A stretch of DNA of 24,220 nt from Tritrichomonas foetus (GCA_001839685.1 MLAK01001256.1:1-24220); one strand, 5' to 3'; shown: positions 1-9,321, counted from the first letter of the stretch. The notes: a model not told the origin generated them from the letters alone. Translations and numbers: made by a program.

Positions 1-10
1 ATGAAATTTT

Positions 11-51
11 CAGTTGGGATTTTTTGAGCGAAGCGCAAAAAATCACAACTG
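11..51 (+). repeat. 41-nt imperfect palindrome, left copy of a dispersed hairpin element
   Basis: The sequence folds into a nearly complete hairpin. An outer 6-bp stem (CAGTTG with CAACTG) is followed by one G/A mismatch, a 9-bp stem GATTTTTTG/CAAAAAATC, one A/G mismatch and the closing mini-hairpin GCGAAGC. The GCGAAGC motif is known to form an unusually stable DNA hairpin. An inverted copy at 24125-24165 shares the central 37 nucleotides exactly. The outermost two base pairs differ between the copies but remain paired in both. I see no open frame or obvious target-site duplication around it. It may be a small mobile element, a structured RNA end or a cruciform-forming DNA site; the sequence alone does not decide. 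Confidence 0.85.
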
Positions 52-410
52 TATATCCTACTAATAAAATTACTTTTTCAACTGTTTATAAAAATTGGAA
101 AACGATATAAATGGTACATTTTAAAAGAAAATCATGTGTTTCAGAAACTATTTCTAATACTATATCGGAGTACTATAGGTGTAAACTATTCAAAAAAATG
201 GAGCGTTAATAAAAATTTTAATTAAATGAGTTAAATATCCAGCTAAATTTTTTCTATGAAATATTTCTTTGAAAATTGAATTACAATCAAACGAAAAGCA
301 TTGAAAATTTTGTTTAGGCCACTTTTCCGTTTTATCAAAAAGGTGAATACGTTCTGAAAAAGTCAACGGTTTCTGCCCCACTGACAATAACTCAATAACA
401 AAATAAAATT
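52..410. other. Intergenic region with no supported gene
   Basis: AT-rich sequence between the left hairpin repeat and the first gene. A minus-strand open stretch at 190-387 begins only with TTG and has no recognisable domain, so I do not call it. Confidence 0.5.
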
Positions 411-1025
411 ATGGCTGAAACAATATCAGTTTACGTCCACTCGGACACGAATCCGGATTTCAATGTGACTGTGGACGTTCGTGATCCGATTGAAGTCTTA
501 AATCAATATATCTCGAATAATAATTCAGACACCGAAAAGTACCAGTTAATCTATAAAGATTCGCATATCTTACCTGTATTCACCTTTCTTTTCTATCAAG
601 TTCAAGACGGAGATCACTTTTATTTTATACCGACACCAAAATCGAAAGATAACCTGAAATCTAAAGTCGGACGACAACAAAGGACTTATTTCACACCTTC
701 GCTCTCACAAATTAAGGACACTGTTCATTATTTCCAATTGAATAACGATTCTGATACAATTCACAAAGTTTACGACATTTTATCATCACCTAAAAGCTCA
801 CGTGAGATTGCAAGAATAAAGGATCTCCACCTGATGAAAATTGAAGGCGAAAGAAAATTGCATAGAAAGGCAGAATTCAATTTCAAAGGAGTTTCTGTGC
901 CAAGGAAAAGCTTCACCGAACCAATTCGCACACTAAGCCAATTTTCGTATCAAACAAACGAGCCATCAACAACAGAGCTTCCGCATCCATTTAAACTTCG
1001 GAAATGCGGTGAGTCGGTTAAATGA
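411..1025 (+). CDS. Small protein with a predicted N-terminal ubiquitin-like domain
   Basis: The frame encodes 204 residues from an ATG. Residues 4-75 have the layout of a ubiquitin-like beta-grasp fold: an N-terminal hairpin (ISVYVHSD, then FNVTVDV), a helix (PIEVLNQYI), then KYQLIYKDSHILP matching the QRLIFAGKQLED region of ubiquitin, and a last strand GDHFYFIP. The fold does not end in a di-glycine, so it would act as a fixed domain rather than a conjugated modifier. The remainder (about 80-204) is polar and basic, contains a likely helix near 118-150 (IHKVYDILSS, then REIARIKDLHLMKIEGERKL), and is probably partly disordered. I do not recognise the family. Ubiquitin-like domains usually bind the proteasome, p97/Cdc48 or ubiquitin receptors, but no partner can be assigned here. 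The fold call comes from pattern, not from a search. Confidence 0.72.
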   Translation: MAETISVYVHSDTNPDFNVTVDVRDPIEVLNQYISNNNSDTEKYQLIYKDSHILPVFTFLFYQVQDGDHFYFIPTPKSKDNLKSKVGRQQRTYFTPSLSQIKDTVHYFQLNNDSDTIHKVYDILSSPKSSREIARIKDLHLMKIEGERKLHRKAEFNFKGVSVPRKSFTEPIRTLSQFSYQTNEPSTTELPHPFKLRKCGESVK

Positions 1026-1591
1026 TGTTTGATTGAGAGTAATCAACTTGTTTGAATGCTTAAAAAAATCAAAACAAAACTTTTTTTCTTTTTTTTATTC
1101 TCTTCATATAAAATATTATTTTATTTTTGGAAATTTCCTATTGTTGTTTCGTATTTACTAGATAGGATGAATTTTGACGTTTTTGGTTATTTTTTCACAT
1201 TCCTCTAAAGCTTAGAGTGATTCGATTGGGCAACCGGTTTTACCGTGAACAGCTAAGGTCAAAATAGATGTCAAATATACGAAAAGTGTTCATGGTTAAA
1301 CTAGTCGAACTTTCATGAAAATGATTTTAATAAAAATTTCCAATTATACCTCACTTCTCCATTATTTGGTGGGCACTGATTTCCTGTCGTATTCATTAAT
1401 CGTTTGATAAAAAGAATTACTCTGCTTGAAGCTCAATAAAAGAGACAACTTCTCAAGATTTTCAATAATAATTCAATTTCTTGATTCTGATCATACAAAA
1501 ATAAAAAGTTATTCTATTGAATCCTTTGGACGATTTCTCGTCATTGCATCAAAGTTCAGCTTTTTGTAAAGTTCAGGTCAATATAACAATT
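1026..1591. other. Intergenic region with no supported gene
   Basis: AT-rich spacer with homopolymer T runs after the first gene. The kinase frame remains open upstream of its first ATG as far as a TTG at 1517. I see no tRNA or other RNA gene. Confidence 0.5.
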
Positions 1592-2713
1592 ATGAAAAAG
1601 TTAAACGAACAACGGTATTTTCATTCAATTTTTGCTTCGATCAAAAAAATTATTCGTAAACGTTCTCAAGTCTCCAAAAGCATGAACGATCAAGATTTCC
1701 GCATGGTTGTATCTCCTGGAGACGTAATCGGGAAGAAATACAGAGTCATCGAAGAAATTAGCAATGGCGCCTTTTCGAACGTTTATCTTTGCAAAAATAC
1801 AAAATCCCAAAAAACTGTAATAATCAAAGGATACAAATCCATCGTCGAATTTTCAGAATGTGCCTATCGAGAGATTGCCGTCATGCGAATTCTAAACAAG
1901 CTTGATCCACAAAATGAAAATTTTGTGCAATATTATGGAAAATTCGTCCATAAAGGTCATGTTTGTATGATTATTCAACAATATGGAATGTCGCTTTTAG
2001 ATGCGTTCAAAATAATTAACTATCGTCCATTTAGTTCTACGCCATTACGACATATCATATACAAAATTTCATCCTCACTCAAAATTCTCCATAAAAATGG
2101 ATTAATTCATACCGACATAAAATTGGAAAATGTGCTCCTACCCATAAATTTTGATGCCACGATATTGGATGCAAATCACATATCAGATCCATCGTCAGAC
2201 GACTTTTCAACAAAATCAGATGCATCAGAATCGCCGATAGATGCGAGATTGATTGATTTTGGCTCGATGGCCTCCTCTCGAAAATGGCATACAAATCTTG
2301 CTACAACGAGACGCTACAGAGCGCCTGAAATATTGATGGGATTAAGGTGGGGAACAGAATGCGATATTTGGAGTCTTGGCTGCCTCTTAATTGAAATGGC
2401 AACAGGTGAAATCTCTTTTGACGCAAAAGATGATGTTGAGCACATCTTTTTGATACAGCACATGATCGGGCCCTATCCCAAATGGATGAGTCAACAATGT
2501 CCAATTCAAAAACTACGGAAATATTTTGTTGGGGAATTAATGCGAGCTGGCGATGATTGGAAATCTGCACTTGATATGCCGCCTCTAACAAACTATCTCA
2601 AATTTGATCCTGAACTTGAAGATCTTGCTTTGAAAATGCTCAAACCGAATCCCTTTGAAAGATTAACAATCGATGAAGTTTTAAATCATCAGTTTTTTGA
2701 TTGCTGCCACTAA
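1592..2713 (+). CDS. CLK/LAMMER-type dual-specificity protein kinase (CMGC group)
   Basis: From the ATG at 1592 the protein has 373 residues and is almost entirely a kinase domain. Visible elements are the glycine loop NGAFSNV (58-64), the ATP lysine in VIIK (K79), the catalytic loop HTDIKLEN with D175, the metal-binding DFG (D222), APE (244-246) and the DIWSLGCL helix. HTD in place of HRD, the IDFGS form, TRRYRAPE and the stretch EHIFLIQHMIGP (283-294), which sits where the EHLAMMERILGP signature lies, place it in the CLK/LAMMER family. A Ser/Asp-rich insert separates the catalytic loop from DFG, as in other CLKs. Such kinases phosphorylate SR splicing factors and other nuclear proteins on Ser, Thr and Tyr. 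The N-terminal extension is only about 45 basic residues, with no long RS-rich tail. The frame stays open upstream to a TTG at 1517, and an in-frame ATG at 1682 is an alternative start. Confidence 0.93.
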   Translation: MKKLNEQRYFHSIFASIKKIIRKRSQVSKSMNDQDFRMVVSPGDVIGKKYRVIEEISNGAFSNVYLCKNTKSQKTVIIKGYKSIVEFSECAYREIAVMRILNKLDPQNENFVQYYGKFVHKGHVCMIIQQYGMSLLDAFKIINYRPFSSTPLRHIIYKISSSLKILHKNGLIHTDIKLENVLLPINFDATILDANHISDPSSDDFSTKSDASESPIDARLIDFGSMASSRKWHTNLATTRRYRAPEILMGLRWGTECDIWSLGCLLIEMATGEISFDAKDDVEHIFLIQHMIGPYPKWMSQQCPIQKLRKYFVGELMRAGDDWKSALDMPPLTNYLKFDPELEDLALKMLKPNPFERLTIDEVLNHQFFDCCH

Positions 2714-3379
2714 AACATATAAAAAATGGTGGGATAAAAATAAATCATCTTTTTTTGATAATCAAAAAATGATGAAATCGTGGTGAAAGAAAGGTATTTT
2801 AGAATAGATTTGTTTATAAATGATATTATTTCGTGTATTTTTTATTTTTATTTTTCACGTTTCTTTTTGAAAATCGAATCAAATAGGATCCAAGTTGATT
2901 ATATCCCAGCAAGAATATAAGCCAAGTTTAATTTTCAGAAAAAGGATTCCGTAATTTCTCAAAACAAAATTCCATAATGAATTATAACATTATTTAAAAT
3001 AATAAATTACAGAAAATGGGATTATGTTAAGTGAAAGTGGTTGATTGGAAGTTCGGCGAAGTTGACCCAGTAATCCACTTTTGTATAATGACGTATCCAT
3101 AAAAAACGGGTGTTTTGAAATCTCACCAGTATCAAACCTCTATTTTTTATACATTTTTTTCATGATGATTCATATTCTTAAACAACAGATTGATTTAAAT
3201 ATCGATTTTACAAGCCAATTAACAAATAAACAAATATTATAATAATATTCATCATGCATAGTTGTACTCAAAGTAATTATCCAATCATCATCAAGTGATT
3301 CTTCTTTTTCCCTACTGGAAAATCATCAAAATTTTTTTCTATTCATTCAAAATTTATTGTTATTTTTTTCCCGGCAAAA
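2714..3379. other. Intergenic region with no supported gene
   Basis: AT-rich spacer. An A/T-dominated imperfect palindrome lies at about 2744-2774, some 30 nt after the kinase stop. A weak hairpin with a 7-bp outer stem (AAAGTGG/CCACTTT) lies at 3034-3081. TCATT at 3343-3347 fits the short Inr consensus 35 nt before the next ATG, but such matches are common in AT-rich DNA. Confidence 0.4.
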
Positions 3380-4528
3380 ATGGACCTTTCACAAATTCGT
3401 GTTTATATCATAATTGGAGATAGCATAGCAGATACCAAAGATGATATTATATTTCGAAATTATGACAACTTTGCCAAAGCAGAATTGATTTACAATTTTT
3501 TCAAAGACATCTTTGGTGTTCATGAAAAAGATATTGTTACACTAGCTTATGGAAAAAGTGAAGATTATGAGAAGCTTTTACAACGAACTCAACACAAAGT
3601 TATTCTTCAAATTAATAAAGAAGATGTGCTTTTTAAAATTCCATCTAGTTTTTCACATTACTTTTTTTTTAAAAATTCTAAAAATCTCACAAACAAGATT
3701 GATGACGATTCTGAACTTATCAACAATAAAAATGTTTTCCTTTTTCTTTTAGATCATGGAAGCCAAGGATATCCAAATTTTGTTAGTTATACACAAATAT
3801 ATCAAACAATTTTAGGAGGGTTACCAAAATCTATAACACTTTTTTGTGAATGCAGCTATTTCGAATCATTAATCTCCTTAGTTCAACATTATTCAAAGCT
3901 TTACTCTAAAGTTACTCAAATATTAAAACTATCTAAAAACAATGATGAATTGAGTGATGATGACGATATTAGCCCTATCGATATTCAATTTGTCTATTAT
4001 TACTTACTTTTCTCCAAAGCTATTGGTCGTGATATTTTTTTCCATGAAATTCAATGGTTCACGAAATATTTCGAAAAACTAAGTATAAATAAACTAGATA
4101 TCATCAAGAGAATCATTCAATACTTCAAAACACTAATTAAACATGATAAATTCATGTGTAAAAATCCTGATATCCCAGTTAAAGAATTTATTGGTTCACT
4201 TATTATCAAAAAATTTGATGAAGTTGATTTATTTTTGCATAAAATAAGCCAAAAAATACATTTGATTGATTTCAAATTAGAATATTTTGATCAGAATGTT
4301 GATCTAAGCATGAAATTCAATACTATATGGAGCAATATCAAAGTACCAGAAATAATCTCAAATGATATTAATCTAAGATTATCTAACATTGAACAAACAT
4401 TGGATGCATTTCAACAAAAAATCGCTAACATTGAGCCAAAAATTGATAACAATCCCAAATTTCATTCTGATTTAGATTTTAAAGTGATAAAGACTGCTCA
4501 AATTAATCTTAAGATCAAAGAAAATTAA
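3380..4528 (+). CDS. Divergent C13 (legumain/GPI8-like) caspase-fold peptidase domain plus coiled coil; N-terminal part of a frameshifted gene
   Basis: The frame gives 382 residues from an ATG. Residues 7-160 resemble a Clan CD, C13-type fold. A first strand VYIIIGDS is followed by a helix containing AELIYNFFKDIFGVHEKDIVTL, as in the family. The strand VFLFLLDHGSQG carries the expected His-Gly (H126-G127), and ITLFCECSYFES carries the candidate nucleophile (C158, or C156). The His to Cys gap is about 32 residues, shorter than in legumain or GPI8, and the usual EAC-x-SG context is changed, so activity is uncertain. From about 300 onward the protein is coiled coil (NIEQTLDAFQQKIANIEPKI). The frame closes with TAA at 4526-4528. 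The +1 frame is open from 4491 and continues the same coiled-coil pattern, so I read this as the front part of one gene running to 7721. No signal peptide is visible. Confidence 0.68.
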   Translation: MDLSQIRVYIIIGDSIADTKDDIIFRNYDNFAKAELIYNFFKDIFGVHEKDIVTLAYGKSEDYEKLLQRTQHKVILQINKEDVLFKIPSSFSHYFFFKNSKNLTNKIDDDSELINNKNVFLFLLDHGSQGYPNFVSYTQIYQTILGGLPKSITLFCECSYFESLISLVQHYSKLYSKVTQILKLSKNNDELSDDDDISPIDIQFVYYYLLFSKAIGRDIFFHEIQWFTKYFEKLSINKLDIIKRIIQYFKTLIKHDKFMCKNPDIPVKEFIGSLIIKKFDEVDLFLHKISQKIHLIDFKLEYFDQNVDLSMKFNTIWSNIKVPEIISNDINLRLSNIEQTLDAFQQKIANIEPKIDNNPKFHSDLDFKVIKTAQINLKIKEN

Positions 4529-7500
4529 TCAAAAATTAGATTTTCTAATTACACAATTATCTACGATTAAACAAAGATCATTCATTAACAATCCATATTT
4601 AGATAGTTATCTTAAACTCAACAGTATCAATGAAAAATTCTTTTTTGTTGATCAGCAATTAAATGAAATTAATGAAAAATTAGATGAAATTAATCCACAA
4701 CTTAAATCAATTGAATCAGTGCTTGATCAAATTACTGATTCAAGTAATAATCAACAAATTGATGATTTATGTATTTATCTTAATTTGGATGAACCAAATG
4801 TTCTATCTAAGATACAAAAATGCTCAATCAAAACATCGGGTGAATTAACATCATGCTTACATTTTTTGTATATAATCATGAAAAAATATTCTCAGAATTG
4901 TAGTAAGAGAGAAATAGGACAGTTTATTAATCAAAAAAATACAAATTTTTTCCTTGAATTATGCAAAGGAGATTCTCCAGATGAAAATGATATCGATTTT
5001 CTTGATGATCTAATCGATGTTGATTATTCACACATTTTTCCACCTGTTTCCGAAATTCGAGTTTTTTCAACAACTTGTAACAATAGTGAGTCTTTTCATA
5101 TTACAAGTGTTCATGTTAGTCCACGTATTAAAGTTTGTTGTGGATTACCTGGAACAAGCGAAATAATCAGGGAACTCTTTCTTCGCGATACAACGAAACA
5201 TATCGACTTCCATCGCTTGAAAAGGCATTCATTATCAGTTAAAAAAGGTTTTATGGAATATCAAACAAAGCATGTATCTGATTACAAAGGAAAGCATCAA
5301 ATTGAGTTGTTTAGGCTCTTTCCAATACTTGATAATAATTTACAAAATTTCCAGAATGATCGATTCTTGTTACAGGTTCGAGGGGATGTAATTAAGAAAG
5401 TTGCATCTATGAGAGGACTTCGAGAACTGGTATGCAAAGAACTACAGAAGATGAAGATTTGCCTTAGTACCGAAACAAATAAGAATGCGCAAATAAATAC
5501 CAATGACGAAACGAATAACAACACAGAAAAAAATGAATTTGTCCAGAAAATTCCAACCTTGAAACCTGGTACCACGAAAGAAGAATGGAATGAGCGAACA
5601 TCAGCGGCTCGAATAGCAGAAAATGAAATACGAATAATATCATCATTGTCAATTATAGCAGCTATTTCAATTCAGATTCCAATCGAAGAAGCATTAAAAT
5701 CTATCTATAATGCTCTTCCAAGGCAATATACTTTGATTCCTCTAATTTCTAGAATTTTGCATGAGAATAGTCTTGAAACAGAAAAAAGTTATCTAAACAC
5801 AGGATTATTCACATTGAATACGATTGTCCAACATTTAAATTGGATTAATAAAGCACTTCAATATCATGGATTTATTCCAAATCCTTCTTTAAGAACATTT
5901 GTGATTAATGAATCCAATATAAATCACTTAATTGCATATTCCTGTGCTATATCTATTAGAAATCACATTAATCAAAAGGCTATTAAAATGATAGTTAACA
6001 AACTCAATGATCAAGAGTTGAAATCATTTATTTGCTCCCTATTACCAGAAGTAATCTTGGAAGAAAAAATAGAGTATTGTCAAGAACATCTTAATAACGA
6101 AATCCAACCTAGAATTCGATTTTTGAAAGAAAAAATTGATAAATCAATCAAAATCGTAACAGAATCTATGGAACAGTTAACAAAACTAGAAACAAGTGAA
6201 GTTAAAACCTATCATGATAATTCGACTCAAATGAACACAGAAGATCTTCAAAAAATTTATAAAATAGCAATTCAGAAAAATGCAGGAAATTCTGAATTTG
6301 CTAAGGCAGCTATCATATCAGTTATGATGAAATTCAAAATTAGTAATTCTACGATATCATCTGATTATCAAATCACCAGAATATCGAAACTAATCTTAAA
6401 AATTAGGAATGATTGTGTGAAGAAAATTAAAGAAGAAGTTGGATCACATATTGATGTAGCAATTTATGAAGTTATTGCATCAAAATTGATTGACATTTAT
6501 CCTGATCAAGAGGCAGAGTTTCACATCACCAGACTTATTGCATATAAACTACGTGAGCAAGTTCTTTATTCCATTGTTTTCCCTCGAAATCCCAAACATA
6601 TTGCTGAACTCAATATGCGATTCCCAGATACAAAAAATAAATCTGTTTCTCTTTTGGTGAATGCTTTGACTGAAATTCTTGAAGAAATTCCAATCACTTT
6701 TCAGAAAGAAGATAATATTGAATTTGTGAAAGAAGAGACAAACGAATGTGAAAAAAACAGCGAAAAAAATAGTGAAACTACAACTAAAACTAATAATGAA
6801 AATGATAAAACTGATGAGACTCATTATCTTGACAAGCTAATAGAAAGCAATAAGTTACAAGATTTCAGTGATGATTCTAACGAAGAAATAATGCATGAGA
6901 TAGATCTCGAGAAAGAGACTAAAATAAACAAAGCTATTGCTCATTGCATAAGAAGCCATCATAAATATATTGGACTCTCTGCAGCAATCGATGTTATATC
7001 TTCATTTTATTTGAAGCACATCCCTATTTCTATCCCAATGATCAACTTAATTGACGATGTTATTCATGATATTCCAAAAGGAATTAATATCACTGTAACA
7101 GTAAATGATATTCTCCAACTTGTTGGACTTGGTCATTTTGGGTTTGAAGAAATTGATCAACGAACTCAAGGTTATCTCAGTCTAATCCACTATAAAGAAA
7201 AAGATATATCCTCACCTAATGATTCTGCAAAAAATAAACTTTCAGTTGAAGATGAAGATGATGAGGGAATATTTAAAGATATTGGAAACAAGACACAAAT
7301 TAATAAAAAATTCTCAAATGGCAAACCACATATTAGTGATGAAGATATTCACAAATATCAAAAGGAAATCTTGAGTAATATTAAACTCTCTTATGAAAGT
7401 GAAATTTGGCTTGTTTTCAAGAAACTATTTACGACACGTCTTAACAGCATGGGAATTTCAATTGATTTGGAACAGCCAAAAAATCTTGGTATCGGCTGGA

Positions 7501-7721
7501 GTCAAGAGTTTGAGAGATCTCTCCAAAAAGTATTTCAACTTGTCCCATTGACTCGAATTAAACCATTCTGGAGATTCAAGCGAAACATTGGAGAATTTGC
7601 ACTTAGGCATGGTGAAAAAAGGGTAATTAAATGCATGATTCAATGCTTCGATGATGCTGATCGTATTGTTACACCGAGACATTTTAACGGAAGGAGAAAA
7701 TTCTATTTTGAAGACTTTTAA
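4491..7721 (+). CDS. C-terminal part of the frameshifted peptidase-like gene; large helical protein of unknown function
   Basis: This frame is open from 4491 but contains no in-frame ATG until 4878, and the stretch before that ATG is clearly coding: coiled coil QQLNEINEKLDEINPQL at about 4650-4705. A +1 shift within 4491-4528 joins it to the preceding frame, giving about 1,446 residues. I do not recognise the body. A block after the coiled coil has several cysteines and histidines (about 5080-5230). Then comes a charged linker (5460-5560), a long helical stretch that includes SLSIIAAISIQIPIEEALKS, an acidic low-complexity segment near 6720-6820, and a basic C-terminus (KPFWRFKRNIGEFALRHGEK). 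I see no transmembrane helix. Either this is a broken gene, or the base count at the junction is wrong in the assembly, or the shift is translational. An independent gene starting at 4878 is possible but would discard coherent coding sequence. Confidence 0.62.
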   Translation, partial: RLLKLILRSKKINQKLDFLITQLSTIKQRSFINNPYLDSYLKLNSINEKFFFVDQQLNEINEKLDEINPQLKSIESVLDQITDSSNNQQIDDLCIYLNLDEPNVLSKIQKCSIKTSGELTSCLHFLYIIMKKYSQNCSKREIGQFINQKNTNFFLELCKGDSPDENDIDFLDDLIDVDYSHIFPPVSEIRVFSTTCNNSESFHITSVHVSPRIKVCCGLPGTSEIIRELFLRDTTKHIDFHRLKRHSLSVKKGFMEYQTKHVSDYKGKHQIELFRLFPILDNNLQNFQNDRFLLQVRGDVIKKVASMRGLRELVCKELQKMKICLSTETNKNAQINTNDETNNNTEKNEFVQKIPTLKPGTTKEEWNERTSAARIAENEIRIISSLSIIAAISIQIPIEEALKSIYNALPRQYTLIPLISRILHENSLETEKSYLNTGLFTLNTIVQHLNWINKALQYHGFIPNPSLRTFVINESNINHLIAYSCAISIRNHINQKAIKMIVNKLNDQELKSFICSLLPEVILEEKIEYCQEHLNNEIQPRIRFLKEKIDKSIKIVTESMEQLTKLETSEVKTYHDNSTQMNTEDLQKIYKIAIQKNAGNSEFAKAAIISVMMKFKISNSTISSDYQITRISKLILKIRNDCVKKIKEEVGSHIDVAIYEVIASKLIDIYPDQEAEFHITRLIAYKLREQVLYSIVFPRNPKHIAELNMRFPDTKNKSVSLLVNALTEILEEIPITFQKEDNIEFVKEETNECEKNSEKNSETTTKTNNENDKTDETHYLDKLIESNKLQDFSDDSNEEIMHEIDLEKETKINKAIAHCIRSHHKYIGLSAAIDVISSFYLKHIPISIPMINLIDDVIHDIPKGINITVTVNDILQLVGLGHFGFEEIDQRTQGYLSLIHYKEKDISSPNDSAKNKLSVEDEDDEGIFKDIGNKTQINKKFSNGKPHISDEDIHKYQKEILSNIKLSYESEIWLVFKKLFTTRLNSMGISIDLEQPKNLGIGWSQEFERSLQKVFQLVPLTRIKPFWRFKRNIGEFALRHGEKRVIKCMIQCFDDADRIVTPRHFNGRRKFYFEDF

Positions 7722-8243
7722 ATTTCAATAATGTAACCTTGAAAAATCAGTAAAACTTCGCGTCATTCATTGTTAACATGTCATTTTTTAATTCTATCTA
7801 ATGAATCTTTTTGTTATTCACCACTTATTTATAACTGCTCAACTTTTCTTTTGAGATCACTCTCATGAAGATAAAATAGGCAAGATTGAGTATCATTTAA
7901 TCAAAAAGTTGATGTTTTGTTTCTTCTGTCAGCAACACTAATGTTAAACATTAAAAAATATTATCATCCCATTGAGCTTTAAAGAATAAGCACTATTAAT
8001 TGAATATTTCTGATTGTTTGCAACAAGAAAAATGTAACATAAAAAACTCTTTTGTGATTTTATTCAGTTTTTTGTTTCATTTAATTAACATCAGTTCTCA
8101 CAACAAGAAGAGAATTATAAACACAATTTTTAGAATTCAATCAACAATAAAGAAATGCTTAAGAATATAAAAACTAATAGTGAAATATATATAAAATGAC
8201 AACAAAACTTCTATTTTACTAACAATACAAACAAAAATTCCAT
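7722..8243. other. Convergent intergenic region with no supported gene
   Basis: AT-rich spacer between two genes whose 3' ends face each other. I see no RNA gene or repeat in it. Confidence 0.5.
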
Positions 8244-8870
8244 TTAATGTCGTACTACATGTCGAGCATTTCCAATGGGTACTTTTGAAGGAAATTGTCC
8301 ATGTTGTGACAAAACTTTTGTCAGTCCTTCATATTGCGCTTTCACTTTTTCATATTTGTCTTTATAGAATTCTGCCATGTTTTTCGGCGCCATCCTTCTG
8401 GGGGTGATTTGGTGTCCCCTTGATAGTGCTGGACTCGGTCCCACTTTTTTAGGCTTCTTCGGCGAGTGTGGAGCAAATTGATTATTTTGAGGATAATTTG
8501 AAACATTTTGAGTTGTGAATGAGGTCAATTCCTTTTCTAGTTCATCAATTTTTTGCTGCATCAATTGAATTTGTACTGTTAAATCGAGAGATTGATGTTC
8601 GAGTTCGAAAACCTGAGATCGAAGGAATAGAGTGTCTTCATCTTCAGCTAATGATGGTAATGGCTTTTGTGGATTTGAATGTAATTTTGCTGTGTGAACC
8701 GGAATTTTCCCTGACTTTCTAGATTGAAAATTTGATGAATTTCCGGAATTTTGTTTAGATAAGGTTACTGGTTCGAAAAGAATACAGTCGGCTTCTTCAT
8801 ATGTTCGTAAAATACGCTCGAGAGATGAAGATAAAAATGGAGGAGAATAAAAATTCTCATCTTCAAGCAT
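8244..8870 (-). CDS. Hypothetical coiled-coil protein
   Basis: The frame encodes 208 residues from an ATG. The N-terminus (1-35) is acidic and aromatic, with a helix-like segment SLERILRTYEEADCILF. A Ser/Asn-rich linker follows, then a coiled coil at about 80-120 (VFELEHQSLDLTVQIQLMQQ, then KIDELEKEL). A basic, proline-rich stretch (133-163, with SPKKPKKVGPSPALSRG) comes next, and a second helix (AEFYKDKYEKVKAQYEGLTK, 166-185). There is no enzyme motif, signal peptide or membrane segment. The composition suggests a scaffold or adaptor, perhaps cytoskeletal, but this is only inference. It is transcribed divergently from the DUF3431-type gene across about 450 bases. Confidence 0.7.
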   Translation of the reverse strand: MLEDENFYSPPFLSSSLERILRTYEEADCILFEPVTLSKQNSGNSSNFQSRKSGKIPVHTAKLHSNPQKPLPSLAEDEDTLFLRSQVFELEHQSLDLTVQIQLMQQKIDELEKELTSFTTQNVSNYPQNNQFAPHSPKKPKKVGPSPALSRGHQITPRRMAPKNMAEFYKDKYEKVKAQYEGLTKVLSQHGQFPSKVPIGNARHVVRH

Positions 8871-9321
8871 GATTTTTTGAAACTTTCAGTCAAATTTCAA
8901 AAGTGTACGTTTGGAAAAACTGATATTTCAAAAAGTCAAAATAACGTTATTTCAAATGTAACACCAAATAACTTTTTCTGAATATATATGGATCATATCT
9001 CAGAAATCCACCAATTTCTCAAATTTTTCTTCACAAACCTTGATAATGAAATTAATCAATGATGCAATAGATATTCAAAGATAACTCAAAAGAAGGATGA
9101 TAATTAATATAGATCTTTTCAAGGTTAAATATCCATAGAAATTTTTCGCCCGAATCAAGAATAGGTTAAATTCAATCATTGAACGCTCAATACAATGGAA
9201 TTTCTGAAATTTTCAAAATTCAATTGTGACTTTTTGAATAGTTTTCAAATAGCATATCAAAAAAACAAAAAAAAAGAATCTAAAGTTATCTGATTTTCTC
9301 CTTTATAATTTTAAATCAATC
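8871..9321. other. Divergent intergenic region with no supported gene
   Basis: AT-rich spacer that presumably holds promoters for the two divergent neighbours. No well-formed TCACTT Inr is visible close to either ATG; the right-hand gene has TCAATC directly before its ATG. Confidence 0.45.

Noticed and set aside
190..387. Minus-strand open stretch of 65 codons
   Set aside because: It begins with TTG only, has no domain or coding pattern, and sits in AT-rich spacer.
1200..1300. A possible tRNA around GATTCGATTGGG
   Set aside because: No complete cloverleaf with acceptor, D and anticodon arms could be drawn on either strand.
2744..2774. A/T palindrome after the kinase stop as a transcription terminator
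   Set aside because: The structure is almost only A and T with no loop space at its centre; bacterial-type terminators are not expected in this genome.
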